Positions 20,191-31,700 of a DNA stretch of 64,000 bases are shown one piece after another. Each line of letters begins with the position of its first letter. Position 1 is the stretch's first letter. A program made the position numbers and the translations under genes. The notes beneath the pieces are model-generated. The model made no database searches and was not told the origin of the DNA. It saw nothing but the letters and a program-made list of their open reading frames with translations. The stretch covers positions 1,442,501 to 1,506,500 of the forward strand of contig CATNEN010000010.1 of assembly GCA_950097015.1 (NCBI GenBank), read 5' to 3'. This DNA is from Macrostomum hystrix. Taxonomy: Eukaryota; Platyhelminthes; Macrostomidae.

Positions 20191-21548
20191 GGAGCAGTTG
20201 AGTTGTGATGAGCGCACACAGCGCTTGTGATAAATTGTCGAGTCCGCTCAGACTACGAAAAGCATTATGCCACACAGTTAATAAATTTATATTTGCATCA
20301 TAATTAGTTCATAATTCATAATTAGTTCATATTCAGCAAATTTAAAACAAACTTGTAACTATTTGAATAACAATTTCGGATTTATTGCGAGTAGAGAAAG
20401 GCGGGTAAGTAACAAAAGCCAAGTTAAAAATTCTGATGCACTGAATTTTTATCTGTCAATTTTTCTGTCAGGTTTTCATTGCAGGCTGGAAGCAATAAGG
20501 GGGTGGGCAGCGGGTCGACATGGAGCGAAAAAACGGTTGATAATCTGAAAAGTAATAAATAACTACGAGTATAAATACAACTATTGCACAGTTACACAAT
20601 GCTGACGTCATGTGTCATTCCCAATGTCAGACTCCCTAAAAATAATTTCCTAATGAGATTCTCCCTAAAAAAGGATTTCCCAATGGGATTCTCCCTAAAA
20701 GGGATTTCCCAATGAGATTCTCCCTAAAAAATGATTTCACAATGGGATTCTCCCTAAAAGGAATTTCCCATTAGATTCCCCCTAAAAAAGGATTTCCCAA
20801 TGGGATTCTCCCTAAAAATAATTTCCTCATGAGATTCTCCCTAAAAAGGATTTTCCAATGGGATTCTCCCTACATAGGATTTCCCAATGAGATTCTCCCT
20901 CAAAGGATTTCCCTCTGTGACAGGGAATCTGACAGTTTCCCAAAAAAGAGAAACGCACGCAAAAGGTTACAGTAAATGCATTCATTTGGTCTGTCGGACT
21001 CACAAAGTGATCCAACCAGTAAGTGACAGCTGGCCGAGTATCTGCAGGACTCCAGTTTCATTGAACAAAAAGAAACAAGTGCTTTAAAGCAGTGCAAGCG
21101 CAGTCTCGAGTGTGAATGCATGAACCAGACAAAAAAATTGGGATAATTCTTGAACAGTACAAAAGGACCGAAGAAAAGAGAATAAAAATATGTGAAAGCA
21201 AAAAGCCAGAGTGTAAAACAGGACTAGGGAAGTAAGCGTACAGTTAATTGCAGTTAATAGACTCGGATAAGTATATTTGCAACAGATAAAAGCAGGGCCA
21301 CTCACCGTGCTGCACTGCTGACAGTAGGCAGAGTAGCGAATTTGCCTATATTTAAAACAAAAAAGTAATAAAGCAAGAGCGGTGCCAGCGGACACAATCA
21401 GCTGAAATTTGCCAGATCGAAATGGAAAAATCGATACGGGAGGGAGGCGGTAAAAAATAAGGACACCATTAAGCTTTAAATAAACAGCTGATTAGGAGTG
21501 ACTCTAACAGTATGCTAAATGTGCCAACTGCACTGGTGGGTCAGTGGG
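20191..21548. other. Spacer 3' of the PLEKHG-type gene with a 30-bp repeat
   Basis: AT-rich. Holds an imperfect tandem repeat at about 20630-20915 (unit near AGGATTTCCCAATGGGATTC then TCCCTAAAA, 9-10 copies). No coding sequence is supported. The part next to 21549 is the 3' untranslated region of the minus-strand gene. Confidence 0.6.
20630..20915. repeat. About 30-bp imperfect minisatellite
   Basis: Nine to ten copies of GATTCTCCCTAAAAAGGATT plus TCCCAATGG with length variation of one or two bases in the A run. Confidence 0.88.
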
Positions 21549-21802
21549 TCAGTTGTGCTGGAACCGGTTGACCAAGTTTGCCACGGTGCCGCGTCGTGGT
21601 CGCTCCTCAACTTCCTCGGCGCCGCCGGTGCCGGTAGGCGCGCCGGAGCCTTCGCTGACGGCTAGCGGCGCCGGCTGCGGAGGAGGCGGAGGCGCGGCCC
21701 TGTTGCCGGCGCCGGTCTGGGGTCGCGGCGGCTTGGCAGGCGGATCCAGCAGAGCCCGCTTCCAGTAGAGATTCTCCTGAGACCAGTCTTGGGTGCGGCG
21801 CC

Positions 21803-21833
<31 letters not shown>

Positions 21834-24800
21834 ATGCTGGGACTTATTAGCTTCATCATCATCAGCGTACGGCAACGACTCAAGGACGTGGGCGGCCGTC
21901 ATGGATTGCTGCTGCTGCTGCTGCTGACCACCGGGCGGCGGCGATGGAGCTTTGCGCGACTTGGTGGCGCTTCGTCGGACCACGGGGGCACTGGTCGGAG
22001 CCGAGGACTGCAGGGTGGGCTGCGTCAACGCCTGCTGATCACCGTTGCTATGAGGTTGCCGGGCTGTCGGCTGAGCAGTTGGCGGCGGTGGCGGCCGAGC
22101 GCCCGACGGCAGTCGAAAGCCAGGCGCAATGGCGCCATTCAAGATGTCGCTCTCGTGCTTCGCCCGGGCGTCCTTGTTGGCGAAGGAACGAATAAACTTC
22201 TGCACGCTACCACCGTCGCCGCCTCCGCCTCCGCCCCCGCCGCCGTCCGCGCCTCCACCATTGGCTCCGCCAGTGGCGACGGGAATCTTAGGTGCTGGCG
22301 GCGCAGGAGCGCGGGATCGCCGAGTCTGCTGCTGCTGCAGCTGCTGCTGCTGCTTTTGCTGGGCAGGCAGGAAAACACCGCTATCCGATGAGGCAGAGTC
22401 GTTGCGCTTTAGGTGTAGAAGCGAAGCTGCTGGAGCTGCAGCATTGGCGGTAGCGGACGAAGCAGGAGCTGCGGCCTGGCCGGTTCCGCTGCTGCCGCCA
22501 TTTCCAGTGTTTGCTGAGGAATTTTTGCGCCAGGCGGATTTGATCTCACCGAGAACGGCGCTGACTACAGATTGGCTGCGCTGCTGCTTGGTTGGTTGCT
22601 GCTGCTGCTCAGTCACCTGAATTATTCGAGTAGGAGTGGCAGCCGCCGGCCCGACGCCGAACGAGGTTGCGATGCGGCTGACAATTCGCCTCGGCGACGA
22701 GTCCGCTGACGATGGCGGCGTGTTGCCCAGGGAGCCACCGCCGCCGCCTGCCTGGTCGTTGCCGTTGCCGTTGCCGGAGGTCGTGTCGACGCGCAGTTGC
22801 CGCAGTGGCCGCAGAATTTCATCGATGTCAGTTTCGGTAAGGGCGATTTTTTTCTTGGTCTTTTCGATGTACTTTTCGTAGGCGCGGCCGAACACCACAT
22901 TGTCGTAGTTGCCTTTCGGACAGTGGATGTAGAGCGGCGAGGACTCGCCCTTTGCACAGCCGTTGCTGCCTGCGGGTGCCGAAGCCGCCGCCGCCGCAGC
23001 AGCAGCAGCCGCCGCTGCAGTAGCCGCAGCGGAAACGGCGGCCGAGGCGGCAGTGGATTTGTCGATAGCGGCGCGCAGGATGTCGCTGCCGCGACCGGCG
23101 CTCGGCTGCCTGCGGTGGCCGGCCGCGGCGAAACCGGCTCTTGGCGAGGTGCCGTAGATGACAGCTGCGGTCGAAGAGCCTGTGACCCCGAGCACCTCCT
23201 CGTTGATCTCGATGGCAATGGAAGTGAAGTCAGCGTCTGGCCCGGCCAACAGACCGCCAACGGCGGCGCCGGCTTCGCCATCCGTCTCGCCCGAGCTGTC
23301 CGAGGAAGAGCCGCAGCTGCGCGGGAGGAAAAAGTTGACATGCCAGATTTTTCTAAGAATATTTAGGATTAAAAGCTGAGAGAAAGGCTTTTCTACAGTG
23401 GGATTTATTTGGCAACTGGTGGGATAACACAGTAGGGCCATTTTGTTGGTTAATAAAAAATTCAATGAATCGAGGTGACACCGCAATGAATGAGGCGCTT
23501 ATTTAAATCTCCCATTCGAAGGGGGTCTGATTTGCTAGTCCTATATACTAAAGGTATTATATTTAACCTAGTCACTTACCGAGTGGTTCTATTAAAGATC
23601 TCTTTGAGCGCCTCCTCGTGATACCGCAGCAGGTCGCCGAGATCCTCGGTGCTGGAATAGCAGCGTGACACGGGCCGGGAGCGCTGCAGCTGTCCGGGCT
23701 CCAGCAGTTCGTCCGAGTTGTTCCGGCGCAACAGGCCAGAAGCGGACGCGGAACCGGCGACTGTAGGCCGCTCGGGCGAGGAGATGTGCAGCTCGCGCCG
23801 GCCGGACGAGGATCGGTTCCGGCGCCGGCGGGCCGAATTCGGCGATGACGGCGGCTGCGAGTTGGCCGGCGCCGTGCTGCCGTTGCAGTTCTGCTGCATG
23901 AGCTCGCTCATGTTTAGCACAATATGCTTAGCCTTCTCAGGAATGGTGGCCTCGTAGTTCTCAATGATCAGCCGCTTGATGTCGCGACACCACTGGGCCT
24001 TCTGGTCTAGCCGGCGTGCCTGTAGAGTCAGCTGGCATTTTGGATTGTCGAAAGGCAGAATGTGGAAGCTCAGCTGCTCCTTGGGGATGGACTCGATGAG
24101 CATGAGGTTAGCGCAGCGGATGATCTCCTTAATGGCCAGGCAGCCGCTCTGCAGGCGTTTGGTGAGCAGGATGGCTTTGTGGAACAGGAACACCTGCCTG
24201 GCACCCTTGTGGCCGTGAATTCGGAAGCTGTCCTCTCGCACCAGCTCGCCCAGGCTGCCGATGTCCAGGTGGGCGGACTTCAGCAACGACTTCAGTTCCT
24301 CGACGCGCAGAGCATGCTCGTGGCGCCGCTGCACTTCGTTGATATCCGACGCGATGCCCGTCATGCCATCCAGGGCCGCCTTCACGTGACGGTCTGCGTC
24401 ACCTCCTGGGGCGGATTTCTGCAGGCTCTGTGGGTGGAGAGGGCGGTTTTCTGTGGGCTCTGTGGGTGGAGAGTGCGGTTTTCTGCAGGCTCTGTGGGTG
24501 GAGAGGGCGGTTTTCTGTGGGCTCTGTGGGTGGAAAGGGGCGGATTTCTGCAGGCTCTGTGGGTGGAGAGGGCGGTTTTCTGTGGGCTCTGTGGGTGGAG
24601 AGGGCGGTTTTCTGCAGGCTCTGTGGGTGGAGAGGGCGGTTTTCTGCAGGCTCTGTGGGTGGAGAGGGCGGTTTTCTGTGGGCTCTGTCGGTGGAAAGGG
24701 GCGGATTTCTGCAGGTTCTGTGGGTGGAGAGGGCGGTTTTCTGTGGGCTCTGTGGGTGGAAAGGGGCGGATTTCTGTGGGCTCTGTGGGTGGAAAGGGGC

Positions 24801-26905
24801 GGATTTCTGTGGGCTCAGTGGGTGGAGGAGCAGATTTCTATGGTCTCTGTGGAAGGAAACGCAAACATAAGATAACTTACCATTAGCAGCAGGTGATATT
24901 TGAGTATCCGTTGCACCGGTTTGAGCAGGTAAGTCTGCAAAGGCAGACTTAGCTCCAAGGCCTGCTGCCGAGCGCACAGGTAGGCCCGAGCCTCAGGCTG
25001 AGATTGCACTTCGTCCAGGTGGGCCAGCGAGCTAAGTAGGGAAATGGAAATAGTTCTAGGTGCGCACCTCAATAGATAGAATTTCAGGGTGAACGTTATG
25101 CCTATGAAATCTAGTTAGTAATCTAACCACTAAAAAAGAATCCTAATTATGCGTGCCCAACTCACCTGGGAAAGTTGGTGCAGTAGGCGCCGTACTGCTG
25201 AAAGCCGGCAAGGCTCTCTACAAACACCTGCGAGAAGTCGCGCAGGCTGCGCTGATGCCGTTCCAGACGGCGCAGGAGGCCGCGGTGAAAATCACAGAGG
25301 CTCTCGAGGTTGCTGAAGATGGTCTGCACCGAGTCCTCGGAGAACAGCTGCTGCTCCAGCTTCATCGGTGATACGTAGCCCTGGAGAGTGGGACATGCCG
25401 GTGGCAGTGAATCACTCTATGAGCACCTCAAAGCAGCTGCGGACTATCTGCACTGTAAAGCCCAATCTCAAAAATCCCTCACAATCTCAAGAAATCACAG
25501 CCGATCTCATGAGATCCCTGCGAATCTCATGACGTCCCTTACAATATCATAACATCTCCCACATCTCATGACAGCCCTGCAAATCTCATTAAATCCCTCA
25601 CAATGTCATGACATCCCTGTTAATCTCAAAAGAATCGATCCACAATCGCTTTAATAGTTGCGAAATCTCAATAAATCTCAGCCACTCTAAATCTCAGCCA
25701 TAAATCGAATGCCACACAGAATCCACATTAAATCCCTCAAAATCATATCAAATTCAACTGAGGTCGGCCGTCCGCCACTCACATCCACCAGCACTCCCAG
25801 GTCCTTGACGTAGGCGGCCTCCGTGGTGACGATTTCGGCCACCACGCGCTGCCACGGCTCGGCAGCAGCGCCGCCCAAGCCGGCGCCATCGAAGCCGCCG
25901 CCGGGACCGCTGCCGACAGGCAGGGAGCAGGAGGAGCCGCCGGCGCCCTGCATGGCAGTGGAGGCCGGCATGCTGGTAATGGGCTGCTGGCGCAGGCTGC
26001 TTGAGCTGCTGCGGCTGGTCTGCAATGCGGCCGCCGCTGCTGCTGGTTCTTCTTCTTCTAGAGGCTGCTGCTGCTGCTGTTGCTGTGGAGGAGGCGGTGG
26101 CTGCCTTGCCTTGGATCTGGCTGGCAAGGTCTGATAGCCCCTATTAGCAATGAACGACTGACTGGCTGACTGGACGGCCGTGTGCTGCGGGCTGAAAGAC
26201 TTCTGTGATGACTGCTGCTGCTGCTGCTGCTGATCTGCCGGAGGCGCCGGTGGCTGAGCCCGAGACTGTCGGCTGCTGGCAGTGGCAAGCGAAGCGGACG
26301 CCCTGCGCCCAATGAAGTGCTGCTGCCGGTTGGTCAGCACCACAACGTCTGTGGGATCGAGCAGGTCGTCCAAATCCTCCTCGTCCTCCTCGCCTTCCTC
26401 TGCTTCGTTGTCCGCCTCGTCGCCTTCGGCCGAATCCGAGCCGCTGACTGACTCGATTGTATTTTTGGCGTGAACGCCGGCTGCTGACTGGCGCGACGGC
26501 GGCGGCGGCGGCGTTCGGGTGGCCTTGGTCTCGAACTCAGTTAGAACGTTCGACGTGAGGTCAAGGGACGAGCCTGCGCGATCGGTTTGGCGAGTGAGAC
26601 ACAAATTGGGCTCCTTGCCGCTGCTTTGGAAATAGAGGCGCACTGCCTAGTTACTGCTGCTGGCCACGGGGATTGGCTGGGGGGATGAGCGGGTCAGGAG
26701 AGGAAGAGAGAGCAGTTTGAAAAGAACGCGCCCTTTCGCACCAAACTGAAACTCGACTGAATTCGCACAGCGCACAGCTTTCTAAGCCGCTCCAGCGCCC
26801 TGCCCGGCAAGGCCAAGGCGCGGATGGGAAAATTTGCGCATGACTAGGAAAAGTAGAGAGAGAGGGGGTAGGGAGAGGGAAGGGAGGCAAAGGACTGCTG
26901 CATTT

Positions 26906-26954
<49 letters not shown>

Positions 26955-29819
26955 GTGATTTTCAGCTCGTCATGCAAGAGACAGAAAAAGAAGAGGGAAG
27001 TTGGCCAGGATGATTACGTAACAGGAGGGGAAGCCCCAGGAATGAGGGGCATGGAGGCCAAGTGCACTGGATAGGGAGGGGCCGCGGACAGGCAGGCATT
27101 TTAATATCCACTGAGCTGAGCCTCGACTGGAGACATTCTAAGTCTTCTAAGAATAATAGATATTTAATATGCCGACGATCCCGAGTTCGAATCCGCGAAG
27201 CCGAATGTTTAGAAAAGGCCTTAAATAAAGCTGAACTTACAACCACAAAACCCTGCACATGCAGTGGCCTGTCCAGGAATGAATGAAAAGCCAGCCACGA
27301 AAAACCCTCTGCCCATTATTTCAACCTTTTGTTAAACCCTCCGGATGGCATCCGAGCCTGCACTTTTGTGAGGACAAAGCCTGGTGGGTGGCTGTACAGG
27401 CAGCCGAGGGATGCAAACCTGGTGGATTCAGTGGCCGTACGAGCGTATCAGGCAGCGGTGCCGGCTGGCGCAGAGAAAGGCATAGAGGAGAAGCTGGGAG
27501 ACGGAACAGGGCGGGGATCGAAATGGCAGCGCTCGGCATTCCGCATTTTCAAATATGCGGACCCAAGACAGAGACGGGATTCGCAGGGGATTAGTAGGGA
27601 GCCGTCAGTTAGCGGGGAGTTTTCGAGGCTGCCCTCCCCCAGACCCAGTAAGAAATTCCGTCATACTAGCTCGCATATAAACAACATGTTAGAATTCATA
27701 CATAGGGTACAAGAACTACTTAACTGGCGGAGTTGCAAGTAGTCAGTTGCCAATTTTTCGTTATGAAATAATAGTTAAATAAATAAAACATTGGATTATC
27801 CAGCAGAGTCAGGGCCAAGCCACGGGGGAACTGCGGCCAGAGAGGCAACTCGATTTGAGCACTTTTACTGTCTGTCACTCCCCTCTCACATTCTCTCCAA
27901 CTCAGCCTCACACACTCAGCTGAGGCCGCACTCGGGTGCGGGGGTGGCTGAGAGGCTGAGGCCAGTTGCGATGGAAATCGAAAAAAGCTCTCGGCGGAAT
28001 TCTTGGTCCGCCGTCTGCACCATGCGGCACTTTGCTCACAACTGGCAATGTGAAAGCTGCTGACTTTGGGCAGGCCGAGAGAGTGGGGATGCGTGAGACC
28101 GGTGACGGGAGGGTGAGACAGGAGGGGATGAGACACGAGAGGGTGAGACAAGAGAGTTGACTGGAGGAATGAGATAGGAGGGGTGAAACAGTAGGGGATG
28201 AAACAGTAGGGAGACAGGAGATGGTGAGACTAGAGGGGATGAGATAGGAGAGGGTGAGACAAGACGGGATGAGATAGGAGAGGTGAAACAGTAGGGGGTG
28301 AGACTAGACTAGAGGGGATGAGACAGGAGGGGATTAGACAGTAGAGGGTGAGACTAGAGGGGATTAGACAGTAGAGGGTGAGACTAGAGGGGATTAGACA
28401 GTAGAGGGTGAGAGAAGAGATGAGAGGGTGAGACTAGAGATAAGAGTGTGGTATCACGGGGTTATGGCAGTTCAACAAAATCGACTGAAGCACCAAGACC
28501 TACAAGAAAAAAACTCTATTCAATACAAACCATATCCCTCCCAGACAACAAGCAATGACCCGCTGGAGCGGGGAGAAGGAAGGCAGAGAGAGAGTGTGTG
28601 TGGAACTGAATCTCGCCCAGCACGCAGGCACTCCCCCGCTGTCCCTTCAGATATGTCGCAGCTGATTCGCACGCCAGTTGCAGTCAGCAGGGAGTGAGTC
28701 ATTTCTGTGCACTTTTGCGCAATGAGCGGGGCATTGCACGCCACAAGAAAACCCAGCCAGGGAGAATGAGTCAGCGGCAAGTATCAATGACTGATTGATA
28801 AATATGCAGTCAATCTAACGGCTGCACCTGGCCTAAATAATTGTTTAAGCAGAGCCAAGTGCAGTCAATACCAGTCGCAGGGTTCCATCAATAGACATGT
28901 GTGTTCTGCTCCAAATACTTAACTTGCGTCATACTAAAAGTTAAAAAAACTTTTTAACTGTTTATTGAACAGACTAATAAACTATTACCACTTTATGATA
29001 ATGACCGCCAAAATAGTTAAGTGAGGGGTAATTATCAGAGATGTAGGATGATGGCTAATGACCGAAATGAAGACAGGTAGTTTGAGGGGTAATGACCTAC
29101 CTTAAGACAGGTAGTTTGAGGGGTAATGACCGACATAAAGACAGGTAGTTTGAGGCGTAATGACCTACCTTAAGACAGGTAGTTGAGGGCTAATTACCTA
29201 CCCTAAGACAGGTAGTTTGAGGCGTAATGATCTACCTTAAGACAGGTAGTTTGAGGGGTAATGACCGACATAAAGACAGGTAGTTTGAGGGGTAATGACC
29301 GACATGAAAACGTGTTTAAGGGGTAACGACCGACCTGAAGACAGTTGATTAAGGGGTAATGACCTGAAGACAGGTGTTTAAGGATTAATGACCTACATGA
29401 ACACAGGTGTTTAAGGACTAATGACCTACAGGAAGACATGTGTTTAAGGGGTAATGACTTGAAGACAGGTGTTTAAGGACTAATGACCTACAGGAAGACA
29501 TGTGTTTAAGGAGTAATGACCGACCAAAAAACTGTTCTGTGAAGGAAACAGAATGAGAGTTGAGAGTTTATGGCACAGATCGCGGCCTTAGCAACTGACT
29601 CATCTGGACATCATGCTCACCAAAAAAATCGGTCCAATTATTCAGTGAGACGATGCTCTTGCAGGACACTCCTCGTTCCTGAGCTGCTGCTGCTGCGGCG
29701 GCGGCTGCTGCACCCGAACCAGCGAATCTACTGGCGGGTCCGCCTGGCTTTTTGGAGCGCAAGCTAACGGGACCGCTCAACAGCTGCTGCTGCTGCTGCG
29801 GATGTGGCGGCTTCTCCAT
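21549..29819 (-). CDS. PLEKHG: PLEKHG-family Rho guanine-nucleotide exchange factor (DH-PH)
   Basis: Six minus-strand exons fit in phase: 29819-29621, 26642-25783, 25380-25166, 25031-24881, 24418-23580 and 23316-21549; 4,032 nt, 1,343 residues, every junction GT-AG. Start ATG at 29819 is followed by a Gln run. Exon 2 carries acidic and poly-Gln/Pro tracts and the start of the DH domain ([20 protein letters not shown]); exons 3-5 complete it, including [20 protein letters not shown], the conserved GEF helix, and RRHEHALR. The PH domain lies near residues 530-630 ([12 protein letters not shown] to [12 protein letters not shown]). The long last exon is low-complexity (Ala, Gln, Gly, Pro runs) and ends [15 protein letters not shown]. 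The DH-PH sequence resembles PLEKHG1-3, which activate Rho GTPases at the actin cortex. Exon 5 has a second in-frame acceptor 9 nt upstream (start 24427, adding SLQ). The link from exon 1 to exon 2 over 3 kb rests on phase alone. Confidence 0.87.
24413..24833. repeat. About 32-bp minisatellite carrying copies of a splice acceptor
   Basis: About 13 copies, in gene sense (minus strand) CCACCCACAGAGCCTGCAGA followed by AATCCGCC or AAACCGCC. The last unit supplies the real 3' splice site and the first bases of PLEKHG exon 5, so every upstream copy contains pyrimidine-CAG sequence much like the authentic acceptor. Confidence 0.92.
25480..25690. repeat. Imperfect repeat of ATCTCATGACATCCCT type
   Basis: About seven degenerate copies of AATCTCATGACATCCCTCAC in the PLEKHG intron between exons 2 and 3. 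Confidence 0.6.
26907..26953. repeat. (AC)n microsatellite
   Basis: About 23 uninterrupted AC dinucleotides in PLEKHG intron 1. Confidence 0.97.
28080..28440. repeat. Degenerate purine-rich tandem repeat
   Basis: Copies of GGTGAGACTAGAGGGGATGA with many variants (AGACAGGAGG, AACAGTAGGG), unit about 20-23 bp, about 15 copies. Confidence 0.8.
29010..29520. repeat. About 34-bp tandem repeat
   Basis: Unit GGGTAATGACCGACATAAAG then ACAGGTAGTTTGAG, about 14 copies; the right-hand copies change to AGACAGGTGTTTAAGG. It ends about 100 bases from the PLEKHG exon 1 splice donor. Confidence 0.9.
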
Positions 29820-30867
29820 GTTGACGGTTTCAGGGCTAGGTGAAACATCTAACAGGCTGTGTTAGTGGTGGCCAATAGATCAGGACAAGCAATCATTCGA
29901 CAAGCTGGATTAGATTTCAGATGCAGCCAGCTGGCGGGATGGACTTGCAAATATACACGCGAACTGAAATGGCAGGTGAAAAAACTAAATTAAATACTCC
30001 TTCCAGTGTATTGATGTACTGGGAACTTTTTAACACAAAGATGTACAAGACATATATAAAAATAGAGCCAATTTATCGAAATATTTACCAGCACTCGATA
30101 CAGGAAACGGTAATCAATATAATTTTCGCTTCTGTCTCGAAGGTGCCCCGCGGCAATTATAATTTAGCTGACTGCCCACCCCTTCGACAGTCAAATTAAT
30201 TAGGCCATAAAATAGGCAATGAAAGCACGGCAAGCAGCACTCCAAGCCAGGTGGCAACTGCACAGAAGCAGCGACCTCTCCTATTACAATCGAGCCAATC
30301 TGCTATGAGAAATTGTTTGTCCCAGTTTCTGGGCATTGGCGCGATGGCCGCCAACAGAAAATATTCTCTGCTACACGGCCGAGCACTGGATTATCACCAG
30401 GAAAATGCAACTCTAGCAATTCTTGAGTGCGCGAGTGTTATCCCAAAATAGCATCTGGAAAACATCTGGACGGGAATACGAAGGCCTGAATCTCGGAGCT
30501 GGCGAGTCCCCTCCCGCCTAAGGCATTGCTTTTCCGGACCCACTTAGGACTGACTGGCTGTCGCTCATTTGCACCCGCAAATAGAAAGTTAAGAGGCAGC
30601 ACGTTGACAAAGAACACTGATAACTTCCTTTGTCGAAGAAGGCATTTTTTATAGCTATAGCTTTATCTGAAAGTAGAATGAATTCTCTACATCTGAGCTA
30701 GAGCTTGTGTGAGCATCTGTGAATGTAAGTGAGCAGCGCTCAAATGAAAGTTAATGTGTCCAATCTCTCCAGTGTTGTCTTTGGATCTTGTCTTCTACAT
30801 ACAGCTTCGCTGGCACCAACTTTAAAGTTTCGAATCGCGGATCATATAATACGAGCCACATTATATT

Positions 30868-30945
30868 GCTCATCTAGCCAAGTGTTTAGAGCGTCGGACT
30901 CACGAATTAAAGGTCGGGAGTTCGATTCTTGACTCCACTAGAACA
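30868..30945 (+). mobile_element. tRNA-like SINE head
   Basis: TAGCCAAGTGTTTAGAGCGT followed about 30 bases later by GGGAGTTCGATTC: spacing and sequence of RNA polymerase III A and B boxes. It does not fold as a full tRNA by eye, and the acceptor stem is not matched, so a tRNA-derived SINE is more likely than a tRNA gene. Confidence 0.5.
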
Positions 30946-31629
30946 TTTTATTCCCCTTTAGCATGACAATTAACTAACTCTGCATTGCTTCAGCTCGCCC
31001 AGCTGGTCCGATCGGGGCAGGTGATATCAAATTTTTTAATTTTCTTTTTTTTAAACAGATAAAAAATTAGAGAGTTCTTGCTCCAAAGTGAAGCTGAGTA
31101 AATAATCATCGACACATACTTCACGACACAGTAGGAATATCGCAAAAAGGTGGCTACCCACCACAGGAATAGTGGGTGCAGAATAATACTGGGGCAGCAC
31201 GGCAACAAAAAGCACGCAGTTAGCAGAAAACAATCCGACACACGAAACCTTTTGTGCTCTCAGCATCCCCAGCAATGCCACTCGGCTCGAGTTGCTGACG
31301 GACTCACAGCATCGCGCAGCACATGCAGTGATCAGCCTTACCGAATAGACAGTGATGTCGATTTTCTTGGCTCAGTCTTGGCTCGGTGCCAAATTGCGCC
31401 GAGTGGGCAGGAGAGCTGGAGGGGAGCGCCGGAGGCGACAGCGGAGCACGCAAGAACGAAGAGGTTGGAGAAGGGATTAAAAGAGATTCTCGTCCACCCA
31501 TGCAGAGTAGGAAAGCTGGGCGGGGGGAGCCTTTCTTTATTTTCTTTTTTTGCCACTGAGAGCTCGGTTAAGACCAAGTCGCTACAGAAGGCTCAACTGA
31601 ATCTACCTCAATGTCTACCACTTCTGGGA

Positions 31630-31700
31630 GCTTGCAGTTCAATGGTTAAAGTTTCGGACTTCTGACCAAGAGGCCAGGAGTTCGAGTCTCAGCCCAAGGG
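31630..31700 (+). mobile_element. tRNA-like SINE head, second copy type
   Basis: TTCAATGGTTAAAGTTTCGG, then ACTTCTGACCAAGAGGCC and AGGAGTTCGAGTCTC: D-arm, anticodon-arm and T-arm-like order. The ends do not pair well as an acceptor stem. Probably a SINE head or decayed tRNA copy. Confidence 0.5.

Larger units (their letters stand above)
26643..29620 (-). other. Long PLEKHG intron 1
   Basis: No coding exon supported inside. It holds a (CA)n run, a degenerate purine-rich repeat (28080-28440), a 34-bp repeat (29010-29520), and at about 27160-27195 the string GAGTTCGAATCC, a tRNA-type B box that may mark an old SINE. Regulatory content is unknown. Confidence 0.6.

Noticed and set aside
22622-23366. 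Overlapping frames on both strands of the last PLEKHG exon
   Set aside because: Shadows of a GC-rich, low-complexity coding exon; only the minus frame joins the DH-PH exons in phase.
24399-24977. 192-codon minus frame and several plus frames over the 32-bp array
   Set aside because: Repeat translations within an intron; they do not match the phase of the flanking PLEKHG exons.
31150-31665. 171-codon plus-strand frame
   Set aside because: No domain, no splice context, and its 3' end runs into a tRNA-like SINE head.
30868-31700. Functional tRNA genes
   Set aside because: A and B box motifs are present, but I could not pair an acceptor stem for either candidate; SINE heads are more likely.
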